Origin: Capitella teleta
Lineage: Eukaryota > Annelida > Polychaeta > Capitellidae
NCBI GenBank assembly: GCA_000328365.1
Contig: KB292835.1
Location: 169,980-233,979, forward strand
Direction of reading: 5' to 3'
DNA length: 64,000 nt
The notes under the pieces were generated by a model that was not told where the DNA came from, made no database searches, and saw nothing but the letters and a program-made list of their open reading frames with translations. Positions 36,214 through 47,399 of this stretch are shown here, one piece after another. A program made the translations under genes and the position numbers. How positions within the stretch are numbered: position 1 is the stretch's first letter; the number at the start of each line of letters is the position of its first letter.

Positions 36214-38434
36214 GTGAACCAATTTTACTCTGAAATCTGGAAGTGGTTTTCTGGGCATGAAAGGGTCTCGGAATTGTGCATTGAGCTACCGCAATAACCT
36301 TTGATATTCTTTTGGTCATTCCTTCTTCTGTTTCTATTTATGCAACTATTCAAGATGTCCCCTAGGTCGAGGCTCCAAACTGGTATAAGAATAAGTAGAT
36401 ATTCCTACACATATTGAGAGCCCTTCTTAAATCCATCTGCCCGTATTGCGAGCCTCAAAATCAAAAGAATCATTTAAATAAGAAAGTATAAAGTTAATGC
36501 AGACCAAAGACAGCGAGAGTGACAGGAGGACATATTAACAGCTCACTCCAGGTAAAACAACAAAGTGTGATGGATGCATATTGTATCGAGAAGACTCGAC
36601 AACAAAAGGAATGCACCCCAGGCGAACGAGAGATAGAGACGAAGGGGTATCGAACACGTCGTCTTTCATCAGAGTTAGAGCAAAACACCGTTTTGAAAAG
36701 AGGAGAAATGCAGATCTATAACTTCTTTGTAATGGAATCCAAGTATGTATCAATATCACATGAAATTGATGCTCTTTTTTTCTCTCCCTTGGAATCCATC
36801 GATTTGTTTCTCCTCATTCATGATGGTCGTCGAAAGTGTTGAAGCGATCTATCTTTTTAGGAGGCTTTTCTGACGCATCAGATGAGTAGGATCCGCAAAT
36901 GGACGAATCTTCCTTTTTGGCTTTAAAGGCCCACTAAGGGGAGCGACCCTGGAGACACGACGTGCCAGAGATATGATTGATCTGTGTTCAGGGTATGTAT
37001 GGAAAGAATCTCATCTGTTAATGCGTAGATGGTCTAAAACGAAGAAGTCCTCACAATCTATCATTCTACGGAGTATCTCTTTGTTCCTGAGACACTACTG
37101 ATGGTCGCACACAGCGTACGGGGAGAACTCTCCCCTCAGTTCCATTCCTTCCCCTGCAGCCTCAAGGCGGAGTTTTGGGTCGGAAAGAGGAATCGCAGTT
37201 AAATGGTCATTTCGGCGCTTACCCTAGGGGTACGAGGAAAGGGCAATCTAAGAGCCATTTCTGATAGGATCCATTTGCTATCGATCCACAAGGATCCGCT
37301 TTCGAGATCCACGTTTGGGATGCAAGAAGTTCAATGCGATTTATTGGGCATCGTCGCCTGCTAGGGCAGCCAGAGGAAAACTCCAATTTCCGGGCCTTGA
37401 ACTCGCAGCTGTTTAGTTTAATATGTCCGTAGGGGCCTATGCGGCCACATCATGCAGGCACGAGACCGACTGTCCCCTATTTAACACCAGTGCACGCTAT
37501 TTCACAGAGCAATCTCGATATCATATAACGAGCACAAACTGCGCTATCTTTGTTGCCAGTAACTTCTCATTTCAAAGCGACATGTTCACTAATTGGATAT
37601 CTATAAAGAGCCGCATAAGCTGTGGCCATTTCATCATTGTTATGATTGGATTACCTCCATATAAAGACCATGGTCATATACTCCACCATATATATATAGA
37701 TAGCATTGATGGGCAAAGGCAACCTCTATTAATAGCAACAACACAAGGTCAGTCTGGTACCCAGGGGGAATTACTACTAATCTACACAATTGTCGTATAC
37801 TCAATGGCACGTGCTACAGGTGCTGCAGCATAAACGAAGGCCGAGAGAAAATGTTTGATTTAGCGCGAGAAGCAAATGAGAAGTGGACGGAGTCGGGTGT
37901 CATTTGGCCTCTGATCTACTGTCCACTGCTGTTGCCCCAAGAGCGAGCAATCCTCGACCGGGGCTTGATTGTCAATTTCCCATAATGTCTGCATTGAAAA
38001 GAAGCCTGTTTTATGGGTTGCCCAGGAGAACGGTTTGCCCTATAACGCCCGTATGAAACGGGCAGCGGTGGAGTCCTTGTGGGGGACTGGGATGTCATGA
38101 ATTGCTCAGATTGGATCCCGCCAGCATGGACATGGTGCCTTGATCTTTTCAAAGGAAAGTCTTGTTTGCTTCGAGAGGAGAGGTATACATTTGTCTGGGT
38201 TCAGGTTTACTGTGGGGGGATTGCATTCAGATTGAAGTTAACATCAAGCCCAGGGGTATGCGGCAATTGTTCCCATGGCAACCACTTCCAACCAATCAGA
38301 TGAATGTGATCAAAATTGAAGTAGAAATGATATAGAGGGTTATAAACCAAATGAACATTGTTTGGGGTATGGGGATAAATCTTCCTCTTTCGGCTTTGTA
38401 TGTTCTCTTTTCTAAAGGAGAACTCGGATACTAG

Positions 38435-38505
38435 AGATGCGTTGATATGTGAATCCGGGATCCGATGTCGAAAATCCGAATTCTAAGCGAGAGGATTCGG
38501 ATTTT
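38435..38505 (+). mobile_element. hAT-like element terminus (relic)
   Basis: TAGAGATGCGTTGATATGTG starts a stretch of alternating ATCCG/CGGAT motifs, including AAAATCCGAAT and its exact inverse complement ATTCGGATTTT (38471-38481, 38495-38505). This resembles the 5' ends of many animal hAT elements (TAGGGATGCACCGAATCC-type) in the YARNG start and the subterminal GAATCCG repeats. No opposite end was found nearby, so it is a fragment. Confidence 0.4.
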
Positions 38506-39251
38506 ACAATGGTTTTGGGTTTTTCGATCTCTGATATCAGATATTTTTCAACACCCACAATTGGTCGTTCTCGTTGCCCCCGCATTTCATGTAAGTATTA
38601 AACTTGTATCATCGCTGAAGGTTGTTTAATGATATGGCAAGACCTGACAGGACAACCAATTAACAGTAATCGACCACGAAAGGACCCATCCTTGCTGCGG
38701 CATAAATTCAGACCCAATTAGAATTACACCGAGGACATCCGCTTGGGTTCGATCAATTCATATCTTTATGCAAGGTGGATAAAAACGTCCTTTGATCTCT
38801 GATGTCCTTGAATGGGCGGGTGCTTCAAGGCAGGTATTTGCACCCAAGCCAGTAAATTGCAACTTCAATTAAAACTAGATTGATATAGATGCAGTCTACA
38901 ATATATAACTATCGATGTAATACATTGTGCCATTGATCTAATATAACATGACTGTTCAACTATAGAATTTGAAAATTTTGAAAAAATAAAAATCGATAAT
39001 AAATATCTAACATCAATTAGAATTCTAAACAAACATCCGCGAAAGAACGTGTAACACCCAACGCTGTGTTATCAAAACATGAACACATAACAACAATCGC
39101 ATGCGTCGATTGAAACCAATTGAATCACAGAGTCAGCCGCACAGTCCGCAGCAAACAGAAGTTCTAATTCTGGAGCAGCCAACAGGGATTACCAGAGTGT
39201 GGCCTTGAATTTGACAAGGGATAATGCGACCGTCTCTCTTTGTTGTTGCAG

Positions 39252-39358
39252 GTTGTGTTGGTCGAACCCCTACTGCTTGTTGGTTGTACAATATGGGTTG
39301 TGACACTTCCAAGTACAGATATGGGAACGGCAATATAAGGTACAAGTGGAGATTGCTG
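39252..39358 (+). CDS. penultimate exon of a small secreted cysteine-bearing peptide
   Basis: A good acceptor (CTCTTTGTTGTTGCAG) leads in phase 1 into CVGRTPTACWLYNMGCD, then TSKYRYGNGNIRYKWRLL, ending in phase 0 at a strong donor GTGAGT. Three cysteines, many aromatics and a basic second half suggest the mature part of a secreted peptide. The next exon follows after an intron of 104 bases and closes the frame. The signal exon at 27977 has the right phase, though it is 11 kb away and another may exist. I do not recognise the family; a beta-hairpin-rich host-defence or signalling peptide would be guesswork. Confidence 0.6.
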
Positions 39359-39462
39359 GTGAGTGAAGGGCTTCCTCTGTTTGCTCGGCTATTTCTGTAC
39401 ATTTAGGTTTGTTTCTGTGCTCATGGGTTGAGATTGGCAACTTTGCTTTGCTCTGAATGCAG

Positions 39463-39504
39463 ATAGCATTTGAAGGAACAGCGTATTTCCAAGTACACTG
39501 CTAA
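39463..39504 (+). CDS. last exon of the small cysteine-bearing peptide
   Basis: After the acceptor TTTGCTTTGCTCTGAATGCAG the frame continues in phase 0 as IAFEGTAYFQVHC and ends with TAA at 39502-39504. The final residue is cysteine, giving four cysteines in the C-terminal part (spacing C-x7-C-x6-C-x31-C), an even number that could form two disulfides. Agreement of both splice sites, phase and an ending on Cys makes the pair 39252/39463 much more convincing than either alone. Confidence 0.55.
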   Translation: MAFEGTAYFQVHC

Positions 39505-39505
39505 C

Positions 39506-42500
39506 CCATTTATATTGGTACTTGTTTCCTAATTAGTGCTGTAAATCCTAAATGGACAAGTCTTGATTGTTTCATAAACACATGAAGCTGCATTATGCTG
39601 GCGAAATGGACAGTGAGAGGAGAACAGAAATCTGGTTAACATGTTCTCTATGGGACACATTGACACATTAGCCGGAGCAGACAGAAGCTGGACTAAGTGG
39701 AAAACAGTGTAGCTCTCGGAGTAGCCTAGCAGCCATGTACACATCGATTCGCCCGGATTTCCAGTCGAGTACTCCACTCAGTCAGCAGGGGGCAGCACCT
39801 GCGACGATGCCGTGGATTGACACCCCGACCGGAAGACTTGCTCTGCGCATGCACTGAATGACAAGCAGATGGCTTCCGGTGTTCATCGGAGATTAAACAC
39901 AGTTGGGAAGAATTTGAGCAGAAAGAGCGAATGTCCCGCTTCCTCTTCGCCTCGGATCCTCCCGGATAAGCCGATTTGTGTAGCGGGATCAATGACAGCG
40001 GGATAATGAAAAGAACGAAGTGCAGGAGCGGTGGATGACGCCTCAACCGACAACAATGCAAAGGGGTTGGGGGACGAATACAAGGATGTGCTGTCATGCA
40101 CTGAAAACACAACTTGAATTTGATGCATAGATATTGTGCCAACACGGAGCCGCCGTGCTGCAACTGCTTGACCTGTCTACAAGGAGCTGTTGGTCATTCT
40201 CAAGAAGCATTGGTCATTCTGGGTGGCAGTGGATAAAAGGCAATCTGGGAGACCTTCTCGCCTCTCCAGCGCCATGATGGATGGAGCAGGGAGAAAAGAT
40301 GAATGAAAGAGACTGTGTTCCTCTAAGGATCGCTTGTGGGAATGGCTAAAAGAAACCTCAACATGCTTCAGGGTGCTTTCGCATTCAGTGTCCACCAGTT
40401 ATGACCTGTCACGTGGGTTCTGACCGGTTGAATGGGGCACTTGGTCCGAACGAATTCTTATATTACAAAGGTGTATTGATCATTGTGTATAGAAGAACTG
40501 CGTCACTCTGGTGGTACTACACGCATGCTCACAAATAACCACAATTGCACATTAAAGGTGATTAGGAGCTGGTGTTGATGCATTTATATGTTGATAATTC
40601 AAGATTAATACGAGTGAATATTATTGCCTTGGTGGTTTAGTCGTGTTGTTGCTATTGCAATGCTGGATTAATTCCACCATCCGCGGTCTCCAACCCCTTT
40701 GCAATCTCCACCTCACCTTCATTCGCTACCTCATCAACTACTCAATGCCTCCTCCTCCTCCTCCCCTTCGACCTCCACCTCCTTGTCTACCTCCTCCTCC
40801 TCCGCAACCCCAATGCGCAATCAATGACAGAGTTGGACGGATAATTGCACGCGTATCGATATCACATTGTGGAACAGAGAAACAAGATCCCGAACGGAAT
40901 CGATATCCGCGGATTCGAGAAAGCAAATTGTTCGTCGTTTCAATAAGAATGAAGCAGACGTTTAAGGCTTGAGTGGAGCGCAGGCCAACTTCCAAATTCA
41001 CAATTGGCTTCGTAGGCAAGTTTTGTCTTGTTAGCAAACGCGGTCTATTCACCCATGAAGAACGGTTTAAAACGAAACACTGTCTTTTTTTATCTTTTTT
41101 TTTTTTTTCTCCGTCAACGAACCACGAGAGAGAACTTCATGAAAAGTGATCGATGAAAAATAGAACGATTTAATGGGACGTCATTCTGGGGGTGGGTAGA
41201 ATTTCGTCATATTTTCATATTTTCGTCACATTGTCATATTTTTATGCTGGTATCCAGGGTCTAGGAAACTCAGTCTCATAACGTGCAGTTTAATGCATGT
41301 GGTTCAGAGGAAATGTCGATTTCAATTATCAACTCAGGGAGAGAACTGAGTGTTAAATAGAAGCGTTGATCCCGAATTGCAATTGCCCGGAATTTGCTTT
41401 TTTTCCCCGGTAGTCAATGAGACGACATGCAGCAATTAGATCACGTGGTCTTGAAGGTCATTGACCTGGTCACCACAGCTGGCTCAATCCCGAATCACCG
41501 CTGCGTTCGATCTCGCTTCAATTCGATCAGAATCCCGGCGGATTTCGGAACCCACCCCACCCCCGGAAATCGCTGATCACTTCCAAGAAATGTATGCAAG
41601 GTGTTGCATTACCCTGAAACAGATCGAGTAGAGCAGAATTACTAATCACTCGCATGGCTATGGGAACACGGGGTGGTAATGGCTTTTCTTTCTTTCTTCA
41701 AAATATATCTGGAGTATCTGCAACGAAAACGGAAGCCACTATAATCAATGATTGCGTAACTGTAGCCATCCAGGCTCCTTGGGTTGTGTCACTGCAGATT
41801 GGCGCCGTTAGACTGTAATGACGTCATTGACATTAACGTGTAAGCAAGCAACAGCGCTGAGTGTCGTATCGAACACGTGACGTGTTGTTGAGGGCCATAA
41901 AACGGTGATTGCGGTTATTATCTGCGTGTTGCGTGTTTGAATGCGTAACCATGGTGATGATGCGGATGATGAAGGAGGAAGATGAGGAGAACGAAAGAGG
42001 AGTTCAATCCCAGCATCACACCAAGAATAGGAAGAGTGGATGGCGAATACGATGCACGAGGGGTGGTTCCAGTTGATGAAGAGTTCAGCAGCTGCATTGT
42101 TAGCTGCAACTGAAGCTGCGCGCAGATGGACAACGGGAGAATCGTCAGCAGCTGGCGCGAAGTGGATTACGGAGCAGTAGCTACAACAACAGCCGCTGTG
42201 CCAAGTGCATTTCCATTCAAATCACCTGCAACTAAAGCAGCAGACAAAAAGCAGGCGACGCAAAGCCAATTGCCCCGAGTCCATCAGCGAAGGAGTAATT
42301 GAAATTTGAGTTTTGCCCCTCTGTGCTATACGTATAGCAGCTACATGGCATGAAGGGATTCCGACGGTGCTAGCATCAGGCATCTCCATTCCGAGGCATC
42401 TTTCATTGCCTTCGTGGCATAAACGACTGGGAGTAATTGGCATGGTAAACAGTGTTCGAGATTAGACCTGTCAACAGGTGATAGTGAGATCAAAGCGCGG

Positions 42501-42530
42501 TCAGGTGAGGCTCCTGATGGATGCGTTGCT
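39506..42530. other. intergenic DNA, no gene recognised
   Basis: Contains a (CCT)-rich pyrimidine tract (40745-40805) that produces a spurious polyproline frame, and a perfect IR1 motif at 41455-41467. No other supported exon. Confidence 0.4.
41455..41467. promoter_or_regulatory. perfect IR1 nuclear-receptor palindrome
   Basis: AGGTCA-T-TGACCT, an exact inverted repeat spaced by one base, the arrangement used by FXR and ecdysone-receptor-type dimers. CACGTG (E-box) lies about ten bases upstream. Not close to a recognised start site. Confidence 0.35.
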
Positions 42531-42535
42531 CACTG

Positions 42536-42606
42536 ATGAAGAGTTACCGCGAGACTGAGATTCATATTTTATATCTGCGTCTGGCACTGCTCTTTGCTTC
42601 AGTCAG
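42536..42606 (+). CDS. signal-peptide exon of a candidate small cysteine-rich peptide
   Basis: ATG opens MKSYRETEIHILYLRLALLF followed by ASV, ending in phase 2 at CAG|GTGGCT. The layout (charged n-region, hydrophobic ILYL...LALLFASV) resembles the discoidin gene's leader. The donor is weak after the GT. Read without splicing the frame stops soon after. Phase 2 matches the cysteine-rich exon at 44217, joining to give an 80-residue protein. Confidence 0.35.
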
Positions 42607-44216
42607 GTGGCTACCTGTCCGTCTTGATTATAGCTACGTGCGCAAGAGCTTCTGCAGAACCGAGTTCTTGTTTTAAGTGCTTTTGGGCGCATTCAAGACC
42701 TCGCATGGTGGTCAGTGCATGTGATGAAAGAAGCGGCGACGAAGTTCTTTCGTTCTCAGAAGTATCAGTTTTCGTATAGATGTCATAAAATGATACGATA
42801 TCTCTGCAATGCCAGATCTGCGTATCAATCCGATAGCCTTATCAAAGCATTAAACACTTATCCTATTGGCTTTTTTTTTAAGCTGAGGTATGCCATTCAT
42901 AAATCAAATACCTTAGCTTATGATATCTTTTGATGCATCACCCCGATAGCTCGTTAAACAATCGACACATCGGCGGTGTTGCTATAACATATTTCATAAA
43001 TTATAAGATACATTTTGGCAGAAAATTCATCACTCAAATTATTACACACTTGTATGTCGGAAGCGAAGAAGGCAAGCCAAACAGCCAATCCCATTACAGT
43101 ACCTATCCAGGCACCCAAACAAAAGCAGGACAAATGTGCTGACATGGAGCGCTGAGAGCTCGTTGTTAGTATAGCTAATGGAAGTCTAGCTAAACAGAGG
43201 ACAGGATTAGAAATCTCTGTCATGCACTGTGTTGGCGCAGGACTAATCAAGAACTCGTCTACTGTCAAAATAGAGCCTCACGCAGGGTCGCCTCTCTCTG
43301 CATGAATTATGCATACCTCATTGTACTCACAAGGTGAAAGCCAGAATCATGCTTTACTCTTCTTGGAATTCTGGTGTCGATGTCATTCCGGCAGCAAGCA
43401 GGATGCCAGCCACCAAAACATGACACCATGACGCTCAATCTCGGATTACACCAGGGCTATAAACATATTGGTTATTCCCTCTCGCCCATGCGCTCACACC
43501 CGAGGCTTGATCCGGGCATCCATCAGGTCCTCTCCGGGATTGCTCCTAACAGAGCTATAACCGAACCCCGGCAACGCTCCATTAAGCATGCGGCCGCCCC
43601 TGGAGGCTCCTTTGTAACTGTGGTAGGATTCGCGGAGCATGAAGTCAAACCAGCACCGCAGCTGCGCTCTAATACTAAGTGATCTGCTGGGGAACACTAC
43701 TGGCTTCATTTGTACTCACTTATCGGTTATGCCTCGGTTTAATGACATTGCTGATGCGACGCATGCGTGCACTTGCACAGCTGAGGTTAGCAGTGGAAGG
43801 AGGTCGTGGCGCGAGGGAAAATGAAAGAGGACGAGGGGGTGGCACTCGTGCAAAGAGAGGGTATCATATAGATACGAGCGGCGTTCATAAAGTTTGACTA
43901 TCATGCTGTAGGGGCCTAGTCCTCGTTGTCATAGTAACATGGAATCTCACACACATGTTCAGGGGCCATATTGATGCATGGTCCTGAGATTAGCGGGCGA
44001 TAGTTTTTTCATGACGCAAATTATCGACATCGGCGCAAAGCACCCGGGGTGAGCGGGAAAGCGCAACACTGCCCTATCGTGAAGTTCTGTGGCATAAAAA
44101 TGCAATTTCACTGTGAGTCTGGCGAAAGTTATGGGTTATGCCGTGGAATATTATAATCAGACAGTATTTCACTGAAATCAATTAAACTTTGGGGACAGAG
44201 TGTCTTGCAGTAAACG

Positions 44217-44388
44217 CATGTGCCGTGGAAAACGTATTCGTCAGAAATCTCTGGAATGTTATGGAGATGAAAATGGGCGTGTCGGTTGCTTCCGTGGCTG
44301 CTATATTCGGAATGCACTTTGCGTGTTCATGGTGTTTGTGAAAAAGTATCTGAAAAGAAATGAAATGGAAATTCAATTCCTCCAGTAA
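44217..44388 (+). CDS. cysteine-rich, arginine-rich terminal exon of a candidate secreted peptide
   Basis: After CAGAGTGTCTTGCAG the frame, entered in phase 2, reads KRMCRGKRIRQKSLECYGDE, NGRVGCFRGCYIRNALCVF, MVFVKKYLKRNEMEIQFLQ and stops. Five cysteines (C-x11-C-x8-C-x2-C-x6-C) and many Arg/Lys residues, mostly written with CGT/CGC codons, are unlike the A/T-rich surroundings. With the leader exon at 42536 the product would be a small, strongly basic secreted protein, as in antimicrobial or neuropeptide-like precursors. An odd cysteine count and a modest acceptor keep this uncertain, and the opposite strand is also open. Confidence 0.35.
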
Positions 44389-44399
44389 CGCACATACTA

Positions 44400-45540
44400 G
44401 CTGCTTGTGCCGCATACTGTCGGCATACAAAAGACCAAAACCTGAATTTCTCTTTTGAATTAACACGGGAGGGGGGGGGGAGACCTGGATATATAAATAA
44501 CATCACGATATCATGGAAATACAGAATATGATAAACTGAATGAAAACTGAGGTGTTGCACGTGTAGGCTCCCATACATACCTCCGATATTCATACAATCA
44601 CGCGGACGACCAACGGAGGTAGTTCTAACAAAAACGGCCAATGTAAATTAAAATGACAGGGAATTATTATACTGATATTTTAAAATAACAGAGCAGTGTG
44701 ATCATTGAGAAGTTTAATGGATGCTGAAATTTGTTGGATGCTATGTCCGAGTGTGGTTATGATGTGGTTATAAACTTCTTCTGGAACTAATATTTATCGA
44801 GAAATATGGAAATAAGAATGCGCGGTCTGTGTTTTGAGTTCAATGATGAATTGATCATAGCCTCTGAACAATGGTTTGGGGTCATCCGGACGAGTTCACC
44901 TGAAGGTTTAAACATAGGACTTTGAGAAATATCATGCATGACTGAAAAGCTTGATTTTTCAGATATTTTTGTTTCAATAAAGTTTCAATAACGCAAAATA
45001 TATTGTAATCGCAAAAATATATGAACGCTTCTCAAAGGAGATGATGAAGCTGAAGAGGGTAAAGGAGGAGATGGATAAGAAAAAAAACAGTGGAATATAA
45101 AAAGTGGAGGGAGAAAATAATTGATCAGAAGTCATAAAAAGGCGAATGAGAGGAGGCGCACCTGGTCTGGCCTTGATACAAGTCGATAGAATAATCTGCG
45201 CAAAACACCTGACATCAAAGACCTGGCTGATTGCCCTGACTGCGGACTGGACATCATCCGTGATTAGCTGATTATGGACTTCTTTTGGCACCTAAGCCAT
45301 TTACAATTTATCAAATTAAATATCTTCGAATGCTAATCTTCTTTGATGGTTCATAACCTTGGGGGTTGGCGGTGGGTGTGTTGATGAAAGGGGGTGAGGG
45401 GGAGAGAGAGGGCAGAGAAAAGGGAAGATGAGGAGAAAGAAGCGCAGCAGCATGTATGCAGGGATGATTGGTGCGAAAACAGAGGGATGAATGTGTGGGT
45501 TAATCAAAGTGAAACAAATTGGCGAAAATCAGCAGGGGTC
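44400..45540. other. intergenic DNA, no gene recognised
   Basis: A/T-rich with purine-rich tracts around 45010-45130 and 45370-45440 that leave minus-strand frames open by composition. No exon supported. Confidence 0.4.
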
Positions 45541-45550
45541 TTTTAATAAA

Positions 45551-45600
45551 GGAGCGAGATTGCCTCAACGGCAAGACACACAACCCTCAAACTCGGTCTG
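45551..45600 (+). mobile_element. possible SINE or tRNA A-box remnant
   Basis: TTGCCTCAACGGCAAGACAC at 45560-45579 fits the tRNA A-box consensus and is preceded by GGAGCGAGA. No convincing B box follows, so only a degenerate pol III promoter half can be claimed. Confidence 0.25.
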
Positions 45601-45814
45601 CTGTGTATGCCTCAATTAGGGTCACTACGTGAACCAGTGATCAAAGGACAGCTTTTGCCTTGAAGTCTATTACTTCTGATGTTTATATGCACACAATTTA
45701 GCTGCCCCATTCCGAGTGGCACGGCTGCATTATCAAGAGGTTGTGTACTTTTAGCCGTTTAGTACACTGAGCATCTGGTTGAGTGACCGACCTACTGCAT
45801 GAGTGGGTCAGTGG

Positions 45815-46006
45815 CTGTCTGACTCAATCACTTACTCACTGACTCACTCATTATTGACTCATTTACTCATTGACTCATTGATTCTTTCAATTGTTAACTC
45901 ATTGACCCATTCAATGACTGACTCCCTGATTGACTAATTGACCCATTCACTGACTGACTCACTGATTGACTAATTGACCCATTCACTGACTGACTCACTG
46001 ACTGGA
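45815..46006. repeat. degenerate TGACTCA-type tandem repeat
   Basis: TGACTCA/TGACTAA/TGACCCA motifs follow each other at 4-12-base spacing; the right half resolves into a 36-base unit (TGACTGACTCACTGATTG...) present about 2.7 times. It includes six exact TGACTCA heptamers, the AP-1 consensus, probably as a by-product of tandem amplification. Confidence 0.7.
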
Positions 46007-46009
46007 ATT

Positions 46010-46915
46010 AAGTATGGTGTCCCTTTGGTGCACTGACTGGAGTAGCTCTGAGCGTTACTCTATACCAGATTGACTGATTCCCTAGATAAACGCTTCATTC
46101 GTCTATTTCTGGTGCTTGCCTTGTCAAAGCAGACAAAAGGTTTTCCTCGAGACCTGTGACGTATGTCAGCCACTCTTTTAGGCTTCCTGAGGTGCTCTCT
46201 CTTTCATCGAAGAGCGGATGAAACGATGCCCCGCGGGAGCTAGAATTAAACATGAAGCCTTTCTTTATTCGCTTCCTTTTCGCACTCTTTTGCAGATTTG
46301 CTGGTTTTCAAATTATTATTTTCGCACATGAAACCCATCCCTTCTCGAAGAAAAGCTTCAGAGAGAATAAAATGTCAGTCCTTAAATGTTTCCATGCCTT
46401 TCACTTAACCTTTTGATCCCACTTTGTAACCCTCCTTCAGCCTAAGTTGAGAAATGCCTGGAGCTGTTGCCACGGATATCCTTCACTCGTTGTTTTATAG
46501 GACACGCTCTTAGGTTTTATGCCGAGGAATGATCCGCTTAAAGTTCTCATTGTAAATAGTGAATTTCAAAATAAATGGATTATTGCAACTTTAATGAGAC
46601 ATGTGAACAGATGAACTATCTAATGACGTTTTTGGGATTAAAGGTTACTCACTCTCCCTCAAATTCTCTCCACTCTGTCTGTGGTACCTTATTTTAGATT
46701 CTCCAGCCAGGCCTCCATCCATACTTGCATACACGTTGGCATTTCCTTCATAAAGATCATACATTGTGGCATGAATTTAAATTTATATAGGAATGAGTTT
46801 GCAATTGTATAGCCTTGCTCCTAATGGATTAATTATACTTCAATCTGGAAGCAATTAATTAGTTAATTAAGTGAGAAAAACTAAATTCAAGTGTTTTCTT
46901 GTGATGCGTGTATTT
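46010..46915. other. intergenic DNA, no gene recognised
   Basis: No supported exon, repeat boundary or domain seen. Confidence 0.4.
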
Positions 46916-46965
46916 NNNNNNNNNNNNNNNNNNNNNNNNNNNNNNNNNNNNNNNNNNNNNNNNNN
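46916..46965. other. assembly gap of 50 N
   Basis: Fifty unknown bases, an even number likely to be a placeholder. It abuts an (ATT)n array, which probably caused the break in assembly; true length is unknown. Confidence 0.98.
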
Positions 46966-47396
<431 letters not shown>

Positions 47397-47399
47397 AAT

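Larger units (their letters stand above)
28660..39240. other. long intergenic or intronic stretch, no secure exon
   Basis: May be the intron between 27977 and 39252. It contains an 18-bp minisatellite (30349-30418), a DR1 motif (35425-35437), a 34-bp palindrome (36180-36213) and a hAT-like terminus (38435-38505). A frame ending at a good donor (GTAAGT at 28965) and frames of 107-136 codons at 33907, 36519 and 37423 were considered but carry no domain or matching partner. Confidence 0.4.

Noticed and set aside
37423-37833. 136-codon frame
   Set aside because: No leader, domain or phase-matched splice sites, and A/T-rich low-complexity parts.
40643-40972. Polyproline frame and its polyglycine antisense
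   Set aside because: Caused by a (CCT)-rich tract; nothing else supports a gene.
41918-42133. Minus-strand frame with a hydrophobic stretch and histidine run
   Set aside because: Low-complexity (GATGATG-type) sequence and no splice sites; the membrane-like segment is likely accidental.
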